Shown: positions 25,950-38,393 of the stretch, piece after piece | Position numbering within the stretch: position 1 is the stretch's first letter | Layout: every line of letters begins with the position of its first letter | Translations under genes and position numbers: made by a program | Notes under the pieces: model-generated | Seen by the model: the letters and a program-made list of their open reading frames with translations, nothing else | Told to the model about the DNA's origin: nothing | The model's database searches: none | DNA from: Deroplatys truncata | Taxonomy: Eukaryota > Arthropoda > Insecta > Mantodea > Mantidae | Reading direction: 5' to 3' | Assembly: GCA_030765065.1 (NCBI GenBank) | Contig: CM060990.1 | Location: 664,900,618-664,964,617 of the forward strand | DNA length: 64,000 bases

Positions 25950-26815
25950 CAGATAGATAATACTGTGTATTTCTTGACAGCTTGTGGTAAGTCAATGACC
26001 CGCTTCATGTACCTCAGGCCACAGTTGAAAAGCTTGTATCTCTTCAATCTATCTGCAACTGTTGTCGAGTTTGTCAGAACAGTCGTCGTACCTGTAACGT
26101 GCCGCATATTTTATTAGTAGACCTCGGATTTTTAGGCGCTTAAAAATCTATTTTTTGACACCTAAATAGGCTCTCAAATTATACAAATAGGCACTAAAGT
26201 AATATTTTATGCACTAAAATACGGTTTTCACGAGCTAAACATTAGATTTTAAGGATCTAGAATGTATTTCCACGTTCTGAAAATTAAAAATGGAATTAAT
26301 TAGTGAGCGTTACAAATTACATATTAACAAAGACAGTAAATGCTCTAAATTATTATGGCTATAAACATGTTATGTCCTCAATTATGAATTTATGGTTGCT
26401 AATGTATACTATGCCATTATAAAATAAAAAAACGACCTGTGAATCTAATTGAATAGATCGCAGTAAAAATGCGTCATACACTACAGATACATAATGGTGA
26501 CCTTAATGCTCTAGAGTTGACTGAAACTACCCCCTAAAGGGTGCAAACCACAATATATTGTTAAGAATGAAAATGTAAAAAACTGCCTGAAATACATTGG
26601 TTTATCTGAAATAAAGGTAGGTTTTAAAACTGTGGAGTATTAAATAATTAATAAAGGTAGCTTATAAAACTGTGGAGTATTAAACAATTCAAAGTAAGGT
26701 TTAGGTGGTTTTTGAAGTTTTAACGTAACCTATGATTTTTGTCAATTCCTGTTGTATAATTGTGAAATATTTTGATTATATGGTTTAAACCCTGCATATT
26801 TATAAATAAGGGATT
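25950..26815. other. Unassigned stretch
   Basis: AT-rich, with a short local duplication TAAAACTGTGGAGTATTAA at about 26625 and 26657. No gene seen. Confidence 0.5.
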
Positions 26816-27345
26816 TAAAATATGGTAGGGATAGTTTTCAGAATTGTAAGCTAGTTCTTTTCATTGGGCTCTATAGTTAAACTTACGAAGTTTCGTCAAG
26901 ATAGGCCAAAGAATGTTGATTTGTATGTTAGGGTTGAAAATAGAGATTGAATGTAAGGGTTTCTTATCATTTATGTGAGTTTCTAGAATACAAAAACATA
27001 CTGAAAATATTGCTTGATTGAACTTCAGTGAAATATAAGGAAAATGTGGTGATATGAACGATATGCAACCAAACAACTTAGTTTTAAAATATTTTAAGCC
27101 TCCCCATTTACCCTTTTTTGTGTAAGTCGTTAAAAATCTATCATATTTACAATAAAGTGCCAAAAGCAGCATTTGTTATTAGTAATATAAATATGAAAAG
27201 GAAGCACATAGTCCCCAGCTTTCAAAACTTTAGAAACAGTATATAGCCTTGACCATCTTTAAGAATAGAGCTTTTCAGTGGTGAAAGAATTATCGCAAGC
27301 GGTTGAACGGTTTTTGAGATTATGTGGGACTACTGTTTTTCAGTT
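26816..27345 (+). repeat. Dispersed repeat, probable RTE-type LINE 3' region, copy 1
   Basis: Aligns by eye with 54000-54295 plus 55229-55328: shared blocks include CATTGGGCTCTATAG/CATTGGGTCCTATAA, TGGTGATATGAACGATATGCAA and ATTTTAAGCCTCCCCATTTAC, and both end near ATAAAGTGCCAA. The following 150 bp (AAGAATAGAGCTTTTCAGTG, then GTTGAACGGTTTTTGAGAT) has the form of arthropod RTE 3'-UTRs and is matched at 56.3 kb. No coding sequence remains. Confidence 0.6.
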
Positions 27346-27541
27346 GTTTCATTTAAAACCGTTCTGGTATTGCTAACATTGTCACCGGTACGAAGAAAGT
27401 GTATTTATTGTACTAGCATTATGTCGATGTAACCGACATACTGTTTGTGAATTATTAATCGTATACCTTTTATGGTATACAATAATGTATGTAATAAGAA
27501 TACTTTCGTAAAATACCGTAATACATTACAGTATAATAAGA

Positions 27542-27544
<3 letters not shown>

Positions 27545-27580
<36 letters not shown>

Positions 27581-27581
27581 T
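27545..27581. repeat. (AAT)n microsatellite
   Basis: About 12 perfect AAT units. Confidence 0.95.
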
Positions 27582-28679
27582 AGCTTGCCATTGTTGATAT
27601 CTCTGAACATAGGTATGAAGCTGCTTTCACCTACATATCCCTAGCTGTGCTAAGTGACGAAGGGTGGATTTCTAACGAAGAAGCTCCTAGTTGGAATCCC
27701 ACTTCCGTCTGCAGAATTTTATATATGTATTACATACTCTACAGTAGGGTGCAAAAAGGTGCCGATATGAGGAACCGTGGTTTAAGTTGGCATTCAATAA
27801 TTAACACGCCTCTGCCGCGCTTTCCAGCCGGTTAAAGAGGTTAATGCTTGAATGCCGAACCAATAAGAACCGGACTCATTCAGGGGCTAGTATGGACAGT
27901 CTTTGGGAAGTATATTGTTTCAACCATTCAGGCGATATATTCCGATTCTCCACCCCTTTCATCGCCCAGCTAGGTCTGACCTTTCTTTAACTAAAACCAA
28001 TTAGAGGATAGCAGGCGCGGGACACAAATGATGAGATTCTGCCAACATTCAAGAATGGAAAACGCTAAAAGTAACCAAAAGCATCGACACAATCACAACT
28101 CGTACCTTATTAAAATTTGAACCCCCCCTGAAACCCTGCAACACACAACCAACATTGCCGAATGGAACATCTACAAACAGTAAAAGTCATTCACTGTCCT
28201 GTGTTTGTCATTCCACTTTATATTAATGATTCAGATTCATTTAATATGTTCACTGAATCAGATTCTAAAGAGCTATTCATGCCTTAATTATAATTTATAT
28301 AAAATCTGTAGTTAAATATAATAGAATAAGTATTATTTAACCCTTTCATTTTAACATATCAGATTCCATTAAATTACTACAAAATAAATAAATCAAAAAT
28401 ATATAACTTCAAGTATCAGTATTTAAACCTTCGACCTTTTTCGCTAAAGCCAAGGTCCGCTAGTGAATTAATGCAGCAAAAGGCACATACAGAGATGCAC
28501 AAAAAGATTCGTCTTTGCTTAAAAAAAATTCTAACAGTCAAATTAATGGAGATAACATTGTTTAATGCACAGAAAAAACAACTGGTATTAGTTTTACGTG
28601 TTGTTGCATTTTTCAAAACCCTTCATTTTTTAGTTTCATAATGTTTTGAAAATTGCACCGATTTTTCAAGTTTTTCATG
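27582..28679. other. Unassigned stretch
   Basis: No gene, RNA or element recognised. The GC content is somewhat higher at 27.7-28.1 kb than around it. Confidence 0.5.
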
Positions 28680-29222
28680 TTAGGTTTGGATTGGATTGGC
28701 TAGGAGAGGACTCGGCACTGATCCACTTAGGGGATTTTGTATCTACGCCCTACAAGGGGGTGTCCGTGGGAGGAAGGATGAGGCGAGAGGAGACACCGGG
28801 CGGCCGGAACCAGGAATGGCAGGGTCCTAAGTTTCCAGATAGGGACTCCCGGCAGACCAGGCCCAAACCCCCACAGAGGGGCTCCAACACCCCTCAGGGG
28901 GTTCGGATACTCCGGCATCCAGCCGAAAGCCCTGGGACGGATAGAGTCACAAAGAGCGTCCTTTTTCCCTGCCACACTGCACCGAAACAACATCGCCGAC
29001 ACTTCCAACCCTGAAAGAGACCAACGGATGAAAGATGAAGAGAAATGAGAATGGAGAATAAGTGAAGGGACAGGAAATTCGGGGGATAAGAGAATCCTTC
29101 CCAGCATTCGCCCGGCGACCCGGGAAAACCCATGGAACAGGAAGGCCGGTCATGGGAATCGAACCCACGACCTCCCGAATGCGGGCCACATAGGATACCG
29201 CCTGAGCCATCCAGCTCGGTAT
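28680..29222 (-). mobile_element. tRNA-derived SINE, family D
   Basis: On the minus strand the head reads GAGCTGGATGGCTCAGGCGG (A-box region) and then GGTTCGATTCC (B box), with a body containing CCATGGGTTTTCCCGGGTCG. The 3' end is AGCCAATCCAATCCAAACC. At about 540 bp it is long for a SINE. Overlapping open frames on both strands (up to 126 codons) are GC-rich shadows. No clear target duplication was found. Confidence 0.75.
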
Positions 29223-30080
29223 TTGTGGGGTTTACAAACTTATTTTATATCCACTAGTAGTGTAATTTTTTGTGTGTACCACCTGATATTTTCATCGACA
29301 TATGAGTTTAATTGGCGATAAATAAATTTGTGAAGTAAACTATGAGCATTAATGAGGTAGTTCAGGAAAAGCGTTGAATATCCTTGACTTTGGCATTTTT
29401 TCCTACAAATTAAAACTTATTTTTACCGCCAAATCAGGTATCGTACAAAAACCATCGCTGTATTTAATGATTAAAAATAATTCTGTAAACATCAGTTAAA
29501 ATCGTTGAAACATCCATAAATAATACGCAATATTGAAAGCTGCTAAAGCTATTTGTAAACTACAATACTATTTGTTATTTCTGTCTATTTATAATCAGAA
29601 TTTTATCTCCATTAATTTGGCTACTAGAATCTTCAAAACTGTATATGAATACTTTTGTCCGCTCTGTAGCAGCCAATTCGACCGAAATCGATATTACGCA
29701 GGGGATAGGGCTTATGGTACAGTCTGTAAAAAGTCGGGTTTATAACTGGAGGAACGAACTTATCGCGTTTAAGTTTTTGAAACAAGGAAGTTTTAACAAG
29801 TATTCCAGTTGTGTGCTTTAGTGTCTTCCATTTCAACTCCTAAGCTACTAAAAGATGAAAGGGTTTTGTAAGGCTTGGATATTATAATGAGATACTTATG
29901 TTACAATAGAAAATACTTGTGAAGGCGATTTGCTTTTTCTTTAAGAATGCCAGTATACGAAAACAAAACTAAATCAGTCTGTATTCTATCATAAGGAATA
30001 TGGAAGGGTTTTTGCGGTGCAAAACAAAAGAGAGCAAAGCAGCGGGCAACTAAAATATTTGTTCCTATTTATAACATTGC
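29223..30080. other. Unassigned stretch
   Basis: AT-rich, no feature recognised. Confidence 0.5.
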
Positions 30081-31395
30081 GAACCGAGTGAGGTAGGGCC
30101 ACGGTAATGTGTATAATTTGAGGCAGTATTTTAATACCTGAATAATTTCAATTGTATTATATAATAAGTAAATTCAATAACAGCCCGCCTTGAAACAATA
30201 CGTATGTAATAATTATTTTTAAACTATGTAACAGTCATTGCATATGCGTATTATTATTGTAAACATGTTTAATAATGTTATGTGAATACATTACTTACTT
30301 TAATAATGCAAGAGTGCTAATAGTGTGAGAATAATAGGTTTTAAGTTGCTAACAATGAGGTAAAAATGAGGTAACCTTGTAGCAATAATGAGTTTGAGGG
30401 TTTGAATTTTACTAGTCATGATTAGAGCAACGATAATGTAAATTCAGTAACAGTTTAAAATTAGCCAATCAACAGCAAAGAAAAGCTTTAAGTAAAATGC
30501 AGATGTTCTATTGGACTAGAATTAGCCAATCAGAGACTTGAAATACCGAAGCTTACGGGTTTAATGGTTGAAATAATGTTCAGTTGCTGGCAAACCTTGG
30601 ATGTGTTCTCTACAGAAATATTACGTGTGAATCGTAAAATATGTCTACGCGTTAGCTAAGTGAAAGTATTAAGGAATCTCACAGCTCTTAAAAAGTGTAG
30701 TGCTTTATAAAAATGTGCGAAGGATTAAATATAAAGAAGTGAATTTAAAAACTTAAAATTTGTGTATGTCTACAATTATTGTCGTACCGCACCTTGCCTA
30801 AGAGATACATGACTCTACAAGCATTACTGACGCAGCCGAGGCAAATTCAAACATAAATAATATATATATATATATTCTTAATAACAAAGTTAAATAATAT
30901 AGTGTAATACTTGGAGTATAACAACAAAATTACATCTTAAAATCAGCTTCTCATACGTAGTAGCATATTGCGTAATAACAGTACGTCCAAAGTGTGTTGC
31001 AAACTTCTTAAACAAAGTAAACTCCAAGAACAATACTTCTTCAAGCTAGCTTCCAATGCACGAAGCTTTAATAAATTACGTAAAAAATACGTAACAAATA
31101 AACCACTTCAAACTCGCATTCGGGAGGTTACGGGATCAATCCCCGGCGACGGCCTACTCTGATCCATGGGTTCTTCGTGGGTGATTGCTGGGGTGATTCA
31201 TTATCTACCCAGACTTTCCTGCCCCTCATTTCCTGTATCCATCATCTTCCTTGTCTGTTGCAGGGTTGTAGGACCAGGCAACGGTGTTCGGCGGGTTGCG
31301 GCTGGGCGGTGTATTTGCGCTATGTAGAGATTTCTTCCCTGGCGTCGTTGCGGTACTGCTCAGTTAGGACCCGTCTCTGTTTTAACTGGATTTGA
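30081..31395 (+). mobile_element. tRNA-derived SINE, family A, split by an LTR-like element
   Basis: The SINE head (ACCGAGTGAGGTAGGGCCAC, 30083-30102) ends at 30118. The rest resumes at 31111 with ACTCGCATTCGGGAGGTTAC, the B-box region GGGATCAATCCCC and the GGGTTGTAGGACCAGGCAAC body block near 31263. The intervening 992 bp is LTR-like copy 5, so this SINE predates that insertion. The right limit is approximate because an RT fragment follows directly. Confidence 0.7.
30119..31110 (+). mobile_element. LTR-like repeat family, copy 5
   Basis: TGAGGCAG to CCACTTCA, flanked by AATT (30115) and AACT (31111). The boundary is supported independently because the flanks join into a family A SINE. It belongs to a subgroup, with copy 10, that carries the ATCAGCTTCTCATACGTA module and lacks the AGGCCACCGGAAAG module. 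Confidence 0.85.
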
Positions 31396-32500
31396 CAGCC
31401 AAGCTAGCGCTATGGCAGTACTTTGTGACTTGTCCAAAGCTTTTGATTGCGTGAATCATGCAACTATCTGCTATAAACTAGATTTTTATGGAATACGAGG
31501 TAAAACCCTGAATTTAATTAGGACTTATTTATCAAATAGCATTCAAGTAACTTCCATTAAGAGCAAACTCTCAAACTCTGTTAAAAATAGATACAGGGGT
31601 GCCTCAGGGATTTATTTTGGGTCCTTTGATGTTATTGATATTGATTAACGACTTTCCCTTAAACACAAGCTGTGACTCAGTATTATTTGCAGATGACACC
31701 TCACTCTTGACTAATCGTTTATCTTTAATTGGTATTAATCGATTTATGGATTCCTTTTTTCATGCAGTTGCGAAATGGTTTGATGCCAATGGCTTTAAGC
31801 TTAACACTAAGAAAACCCAGAGTATATATTTTACGCTTAAGCAAACTTCTCATTATATGTCCACTGAAGTTAAATTATTAGGTATTGTTTTGGATTCCAA
31901 GCTTACTTGGGTTGGTCACATTTCCTATGTCTGCTAAAGGTTGTCTCGTGTACTATTTTTATTGGGTCATTTGAAAAATCACATTCCCAGACACCATCTT
32001 AAGCAAGCTTATTACGCTTTCTTTCATTTCATAATGTCTTATGGTATCCTTATTTAGGGTAATAGTGCCAATATAAAAAAAGTATTAACTCTGCAGAAAA
32101 AGGCCTTAAGGATTATATCTGGTTCAGCGTTTGATGCCCATTGTCGACCTATATTTAAATATTTTAAAATCCTGCAGTAATTAATGAATATATATACACA
32201 TGTTTAGTAATTATTAAGACTAACTTGAATAATCATGCATTTCATCATCAGCAACATTATACTAGAAATGATTATTTTATTGTCACACACAAAGTAAGAT
32301 TGACTAAATCCAAGAAATGGTGTAACAAAATCGGCATCAATATGTTTAACAGATTACCAAGAGCTGCCCATTCAGCTAGCCTAGATAGATTTAAAGTTGC
32401 TTTAAAAGTATGGCTTGCTGCTAACCCATTTTATAGCTTGAATGAATTTTTTCAAGCCAATATTGACATTGCATTTTAAAGTGCTCTTTTTTATATTTTT
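31396..32500 (+). pseudogene. Non-LTR reverse transcriptase fragment (Jockey/CR1-like)
   Basis: RT motifs in order: LCDLSKAFDCVNH (motif A, about 31421), PQGFILGPLMLLILIND (motif B, 31602), VLFADDTSLL (catalytic motif C with both Asp, about 31681), FKLNTKKTQ (motif D) and LGIVLDSKLTW. After several stops the C-terminal part NMFNRLPRAAHSASLDRFK (about 32340) is still readable. A frameshift near 31600 separates A from B. The N-terminal endonuclease and upstream RT are absent; the fragment abuts a SINE body. The LSKAFDCVNH and LFADD forms fit the Jockey/CR1 group. Confidence 0.85.
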
Positions 32501-32582
32501 GTAATTTTAGTGTCTGTTTTATTGATTAATTTTATCACGTTTATAGTACCATTGACTTATGTTAATAACTGCTCATCTCCCG

Positions 32583-33095
32583 TCATTTCTCCGTGCCAGG
32601 GGTTACGGTAGGAGCAAAAAGGGCCGCTGCAGCCAACTTGCGGTGCTTTGAACCGGTTGCGGGAGACCCTCCGTTTGTCCGTACTTTTACATTCATAACA
32701 TTACGATATACATAAGTAATGTATTTTATTTCTTCAATAAATAATAAGTTATTCTTAATTACTTCTTGACTCAGGGACCTACAACTGTGCCTATGGTCAG
32801 AGACCTTTAGAGGAGCAGACGGACATTGAATCAGGGCAGGAAGAACCCGTAACGGGGGATCGGCACTAGTCAAGTATGAGAGTGATGGAGGATGATATGA
32901 AATGGAGCCGAAATGGATGAAAGAAAAGGTGATGATGGAGCAATTAGTGGAATAAACGGCGGAGGAACCCGGAGAAAATCCGCCCAGATGCCGCTTCATA
33001 CACTACAAAACCCACATGTGGGTCCCTGGGATCGAACCCTGGCCGCCTTATAGGGAAGCGAGCGGTCTAACCCCTCGCCACTGTGCCGCCCTACC
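32583..33095 (-). mobile_element. tRNA-derived SINE, family E, copy 1
   Basis: On the minus strand, from 33095, the head reads GGCGGCACAGTGGCGAGGGG and the B box GGTTCGATCCC, followed by GTATGAAGCGGCATCTGGGC and a TTTTCTCCGGGTTC block. The same body occurs without the head at 58.0-58.3 kb. The tail (AAGAAATAAAATACATTAC) lies near 32700-32740. The segment 32583-32690 beyond it is GC-richer and may be a separate fragment. Confidence 0.75.
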
Positions 33096-33204
33096 ACAAA
33101 TGTGTCAAATACGTATATAGAATCAGGTTTACAATTGGTATAAAAATGCTTAAACATGCTTTTTTTCTAATATTACCAATATATTTTACTAATTACTAAT
33201 AATA

Positions 33205-34080
33205 CGAGGGCTGATCAACAAAGACTGAGACAGATTTTTTCCTGTAGCTTCCGTGATAGTTTCGTATCTGTAACATAAATATTTGAAAAGAGCGGGTTTT
33301 TATGTATAATGTTGGTAGGCCGCAGCACTCTCGTATTGGTAGGTTGGTAGTAATGCTCTATTTTGTAGACCCTACCTGCATTTCGCATACCAGACAATGG
33401 GGGTGATGCATTTTTTAAATCGATTATCACCGGTGATGAGTCATGGCTGCATCATTATGATCCTGAAGGAAAACAAGTCAGCACAGTGTGGAAATCGCCA
33501 GGTTCTCCAACACCAAAAAAGGCAGAAGTTGTTCCATCTGTAGGGAAAGTGATGGTGATCACATTTTTTGGCTGTAATGGGATGATTTACCAGCATGCAG
33601 TTCCCCCTCACACTACTGTTACAGTAGCATACTACACGTCAGTATTGGCTACACTGAGGAAGCACATTGCAAAGAAACGACTAGAGCTTTCTCGGACTGG
33701 GTGGCAACTTCATCATGACAATGCACGGCCTCACGTCGCAAATCAAGTCATGCAGTTTCTGGCTCGATTCAACATTACCTGTGTACCACATCCACCTTAT
33801 AGCCCCGATCTTGCACCCTGTGACTTTTTTATTCACATCACTAAAGGCAAAGCTATGGGGGAATTCGATATTAGAACTCTGAAGCAGTTTTTAAGAAAAG
33901 TGAGGTGATTCTCAAGGACCTGACAAAGAATGGTCTGCAGCACGTGTTCAAGGACTGGCAGGGACGCTATAAAAAGTGCATTGAAGTAGGAGGGGACTAC
34001 TTTGAAAAAGATTATGTAAACATTGAGTAATAAACATCTGTGAAAAAAAATCAGACTCAGTCTTTGTTTATCAGCTCTCG
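33205..34080 (+). mobile_element. Mariner (DD34D) element with N-terminal deletion, copy 2
   Basis: TA-flanked, with inverted termini CGAGGGCTGATCAACAAAGA and its counterpart at 34061-34080. The transposase is open from about 33420: first Asp in ITGDESWLHHYDPEG, second in QLHHDNARPHVANQV, third in HPPYSPDLAPCDFF, so all three acidic positions are intact. A frameshift near 33905 and stops disrupt the C-terminus, and the DNA-binding N-terminus is deleted: the 5' UTR-like sequence jumps from GCATTTCGCATACCAGACAA to the catalytic domain. It therefore cannot be autonomous. The deletion is complementary to that of the copy at 22.6 kb. Confidence 0.9.
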
Positions 34081-34082
34081 TA

Positions 34083-34740
34083 TATCTTAGTTTATAATCT
34101 ATTATACAGTTGTGCTTCAAAATACTAAATGTAGAACAATTGTAATATAATTTACAACTGTAATTCCCTTAATTTTCTTTATATTGTATGGTAATCTAGA
34201 GCATTACTGATGTAGTAATGTATATATTATATACAGAGTGAAAATAATGTCCAGTATGACCTCAGAAACTGCCCATTCCATATTTTTATCTCCCAACTGG
34301 AAGCATTATTCGTTTTTCTTGATCGTTGCAAGCTATAGCTGCTTTTAAACATTTCGCTTCCTGCATCATGGGATACGTATTCTTTATATCCACCGATTCG
34401 CCCCTAATTCGTTTAATGTTGATATTTTGTGGTTATTTTCTGCTTTAACCCGAGATCTGGAAGTTTTACATTATTAGCCTCAAAATCAATATCGAGTTTA
34501 ATACTTTATCTGTTACATTTATTTAAGGTGTTATTGGAATGTCCTAGATAATCATAGTATGCATGAAAAAAACAAGGAGAGCAGAAATACAGTAACCATG
34601 GATTCTCCTTCTATTTTCATGAATGTTGATGCTGAGAACTTTGGTTCGCAAGTACGAAAACATGGTGTATTTATGGAGTTGCAGTTCTAAATGTATAAAA
34701 GCGTTTACTTCAACAAGGAAATATCTAAACCAATATCAGG
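34083..34740. other. Unassigned stretch
   Basis: AT-rich; TATATACAGAGTGAAAATAA at about 34230 resembles a DNA transposon end, but no partner was found. Confidence 0.4.
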
Positions 34741-36970
34741 CTGAATCATTTAAGTTGAGACTGTGCAATATCTCCAAAACTAAGCGTTGTAGAAAGAAAT
34801 GTCTTGAATAAAAATTCCTTGATATTATGGGGAAAAGTAAATGCTATTCGTCGTGTCTTATTTGGAGAACGTTGTGATGGTCATTTCAGGATCAATTTAA
34901 TCTTTTTAAATGGAACCTACCTTTTTATATTGTTTTATCACTCCTCATAAAAAACTAAGTATTTGTATAAACCACATTGCAGTTGTTTTTACACTAACGT
35001 AAATAACAACGAAAATGCTGAATGGCTGTGTACAAAGAGCGCAATGAATGAATTCATTTTTCTGGAGCCATGCTTGCATTCCTACCTTCAATGACGAAGC
35101 AGCAGGAGCTTTATTGAGCTCAACGGAATGGAAAGAAGCATTGTCCATTACAATTATAATGTTATGGGAAATATAAGGTAACAACTTATTCATGAACCAA
35201 TCCTTAAGCACAATACTATCCATTTCTTTGTGATAGTCCTATGTTGATTTTGATTTGAAACGTAGAAGTGCATTGGGAATAAACCCAGTGGAACATCCTG
35301 CATGTAAAATAATAACATGTTGTCCTTTTCCAATCGGAGTCCTTAATGGAAAATTGATATCGTCCTTTTCCACACTTTGCTTTTCGTATGACTCATATTT
35401 ATCCATGTTTCATCAAGGTAAACAATAGATCGACTTGTGGCTCTAAGTTCTTTCATTCTTCTTGAAACTTGAATCTCTTGGTGACAACATCAGGGCTTTC
35501 CATTAAGTATTTCTTGCCTTGTTTGTTTTTATAAATCTGAAATGTATTTTTTTCAGAATATGCGCTTAAACTCCAAATGCTGACATCCAATAAGTCATAA
35601 TTTCTTAATGCGTCATTTATATATTTTAAACTAGGCAGAAAATTATTGCGATACAATGAATAAATAGTACGCCCTATGGCAGCGGCAGTAAATGAATCGA
35701 TTACAGTTTTTGTGGGAGTTCTACTCCGGCGTTTCTTACCTGGAGTACATAAAACAGCTCCACTTTCTTGAGCTTTTTTCTGTTACTTTAAGGTTGAAGA
35801 ATGAATTGTGTTGACGTAATAAATTGCGTAAATTATTTTATCTGCCCCGCAATTGGGAGCCAACTTGTAGTAGTTGTTTTCTTCTACTGTTGAAGTTTTA
35901 CTGTTGTTGTTGTTGTTGCTAGCTACACGCTTGGAAGCCAACTTGAAGATGATTTGCTGCTGTTGTTGTGTAATATATATATTTACGTTAACTTGAAGAA
36001 TTGTTATATGTAATAATAGTTGCTTTATGTAGTTTGTAACACACTTTGGGCGTAGGTTTGAATATTTATGCTTACGTAATATTACTGTTTGAATTTTGCC
36101 TCGGGTGCGTCAGTCTTACTTGAGTCATGTGTCTTGGGTAGGGCGCGTATGACAATTATTGTAGACATCACAGAATTAAACTTTTAAATAAACTTCTTTT
36201 ATTTAAAATTCTTGCACATATTTATAAAGCACTACACTTGTTTGAAGAACTGTGAGAAACTTTTATACATTCGCCAGCAACTGAGTAACCTCAACGGTTA
36301 AAATCCTTAAGCTTCGGTATTGCAAGTCTCTGATAGGCTAATTCTAGTCCAATAAAATATCTGCATTTAACTTAAAACGTTTCTTTGCTGTTGATTGGCT
36401 AATTTTAAAACTGTTACAGAATTTATGTCATCGTCGCTCTAATCATGGCCAGTACATTTCAAAACTCTAAACACATTATTGCCATAATTACCTCATTATT
36501 ACTCATTGTTAGCAACTTAAAACTTATTACTCTGACAGTTCTTGCATTATTGGAGTATGTAATGTATTCACATAACATTAATAAAATATATTTACAATAA
36601 AAATAACCATTTTCAATGACTATTACATACAATTTAAATAATTATTACATAAATATTGTTTCAAGGCAGGCTGTTATTGTATTTATCTATTATAAAATAC
36701 AATTTAAATTATTCAGGTATTAAAATACTGCCTCAAGATTCTGCTAACAGTGCGAGAAGAAACATCTGTGGCTGGCGCAGTTCTTTCGACCACACTGGAC
36801 ACAGATATAGTTGGCCTACCACATTTTAGTACCTCATATTTGCCACAAAAACCTTGTGAACATTAAATATCACTTCCCTGCAATCCGATTTCACAGCTTT
36901 TCCCTGTCTGCCAACATCACCTTGAACTATCACTAAACAAGTACAAATCCGAGAATGAAATACAATATTA
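34741..36970 (-). pseudogene. IS630-like DDE transposase, split by an LTR-like element
   Basis: Read on the minus strand. The N-terminal part lies at about 36960-36736 (GRPTISVSSVVERTAPATDV then SRTVSRI, a helix-turn-helix region). It is interrupted by LTR-like copy 6 and continues from 35794 with IWSLSAYSEKNTFQIYKN (about 35575), the first Asp in IVYLDETWINMDKYESYEKQ (about 35420) and the second in IIVMDNASFHS (about 35155). The third acidic region is absent. Its left flank (34741-34920) contains TTTAAGTTGAGACTGTGCAA and the CGTCGTGTCTTATTTGGAG block also found at the ends of the MITEs at 25.6 and 47.5 kb, so this is a relative of the element that mobilised them. Stops and frameshifts make it inactive. 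Confidence 0.8.
35795..36735 (-). mobile_element. LTR-like repeat family, copy 6
   Basis: TGAAGAAT to CTGCCTCA, flanked by AGGT (35791) and AGAT (36736). It interrupts the IS630-like transposase. It carries a GTTGTTGTTGTTG stretch and a unit pattern at its distal end that differ from the other copies, indicating a separate subfamily or age. Confidence 0.8.
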
Positions 36971-37059
36971 AAGCTAAGTTCTCGTATTCAACCATTTTTG
37001 CTTAGCTACACAGCAGAACACAACTCGCGCAAAACAACTCAATCGCAATTATTCGGTTC

Positions 37060-38068
37060 TTAGGCAGTATTTTTAACACTTAAATGATTTTAGTCAAATT
37101 ATATAATAAAAAATATAATAAAAGCCCGCCTTTAAGCAATAGTATATGTAACAATATATAAAAAGTGTATATTAAAGTCACTGTATATGTTTATATTATT
37201 GTATACATGTTCAATAATGTTATGTGAATGCGTTACGTAATTTAATAATGTAGGAGCTGTGAGAATAATAGGTTAAAAGTTGCTAACAATGAGGTAACAA
37301 TGAGGTAACCTTGAGGCAATAATGAGTAAGAAAGTGTAATAGTGCTACTAGTCATTCTTGGAGCAACAATAATGTAATTTTTGTGACAGTTTATAAAATA
37401 GGCAATCAACAACCAGAAAAAAGCTTAAGTTAAATAAAAGTATTGTATTGGATTAGGAGTAGCCAATCAGAGACTTGAAATACAGAAATTTACAAATTTA
37501 GGCGGTAGAAATCAAGTCAGTTGCTTGTAGACAGCGCTCATAGCTGGACGTGTTGGTTGTAGACAGTATTCCTAGCCGGACGCGAGATGCGTCCTCGAGA
37601 AATTTAATACGTATTCGTGTGAGACGAAAATAGTTTTACGTGTTAAAAAGTGCAAGTAATTAATAAAAAAACACAAATCTCACAGCTCTCTCTATATCAG
37701 TGAAGTGTTATTTAAATCGTGTCAAACATTAATAAAAGGAGTGAAGTAAAAATTATAATCTGTGTAAGCCTACATTCTTCAATCGCAGCCGAGGCACACA
37801 TAAATATATAATGTTTAAAGCAACACTAAAAATTACAAAGTTAATATTTTTTAAACATTTGGGGCAAAGGCTGCCGGAAAGTACATTTGGGACGAAGGCT
37901 ACCGGGTACCATACGTGCGGTTGCAACTACTTCAAGTTCGGCTCCCCAACAGTCGAAATATAATACATCTTCAAACTGACTTTCCATACGTAGCAGCAAC
38001 AAACCTTCTTCAAATTGCCTCCCAAAACGTGGGGCAAATAATAATACAACAAAAACAAAACTACTTCA
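37060..38068 (+). mobile_element. LTR-like repeat family, copy 7
   Basis: TTAGGCAG (one change from TGAGGCAG) to CTACTTCA, flanked by GTTC (37056) and TTTC (38069). It contains the duplicated block around GTTGCTTGTAGACAG / GTTGGTTGTAGACAG also seen in copies 12 and 13, and the full distal set of subterminal units. Confidence 0.85.
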
Positions 38069-38072
38069 TTTC

Positions 38073-38320
38073 TCGCACTTCTTTGCTTTAGAAGCCATTA
38101 AACGCACTGACGCGGATGTTATGTGATGGGTATTTGCAAAGCGCATATAGCCATTTAACAGACACAATAGAGGACTGGGAGGGGGGGGCTTTCCAAGAAT
38201 TTAGACAGAGCAGGTGGGTGTCCCAAAGACAAGAACAGAACCAAACCGGACGAGTTAAATTTCATAGACTCTAATGGCTCTTGGGGAATTCCACACTATC
38301 TCTGTATCTTTCTCTCGTTG

Positions 38321-38393
<73 letters not shown>

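Noticed and set aside
28646-29210. Open frames of 79-126 codons on both strands
   Set aside because: All fall within the GC-rich SINE family D and overlap each other; no protein family recognised.
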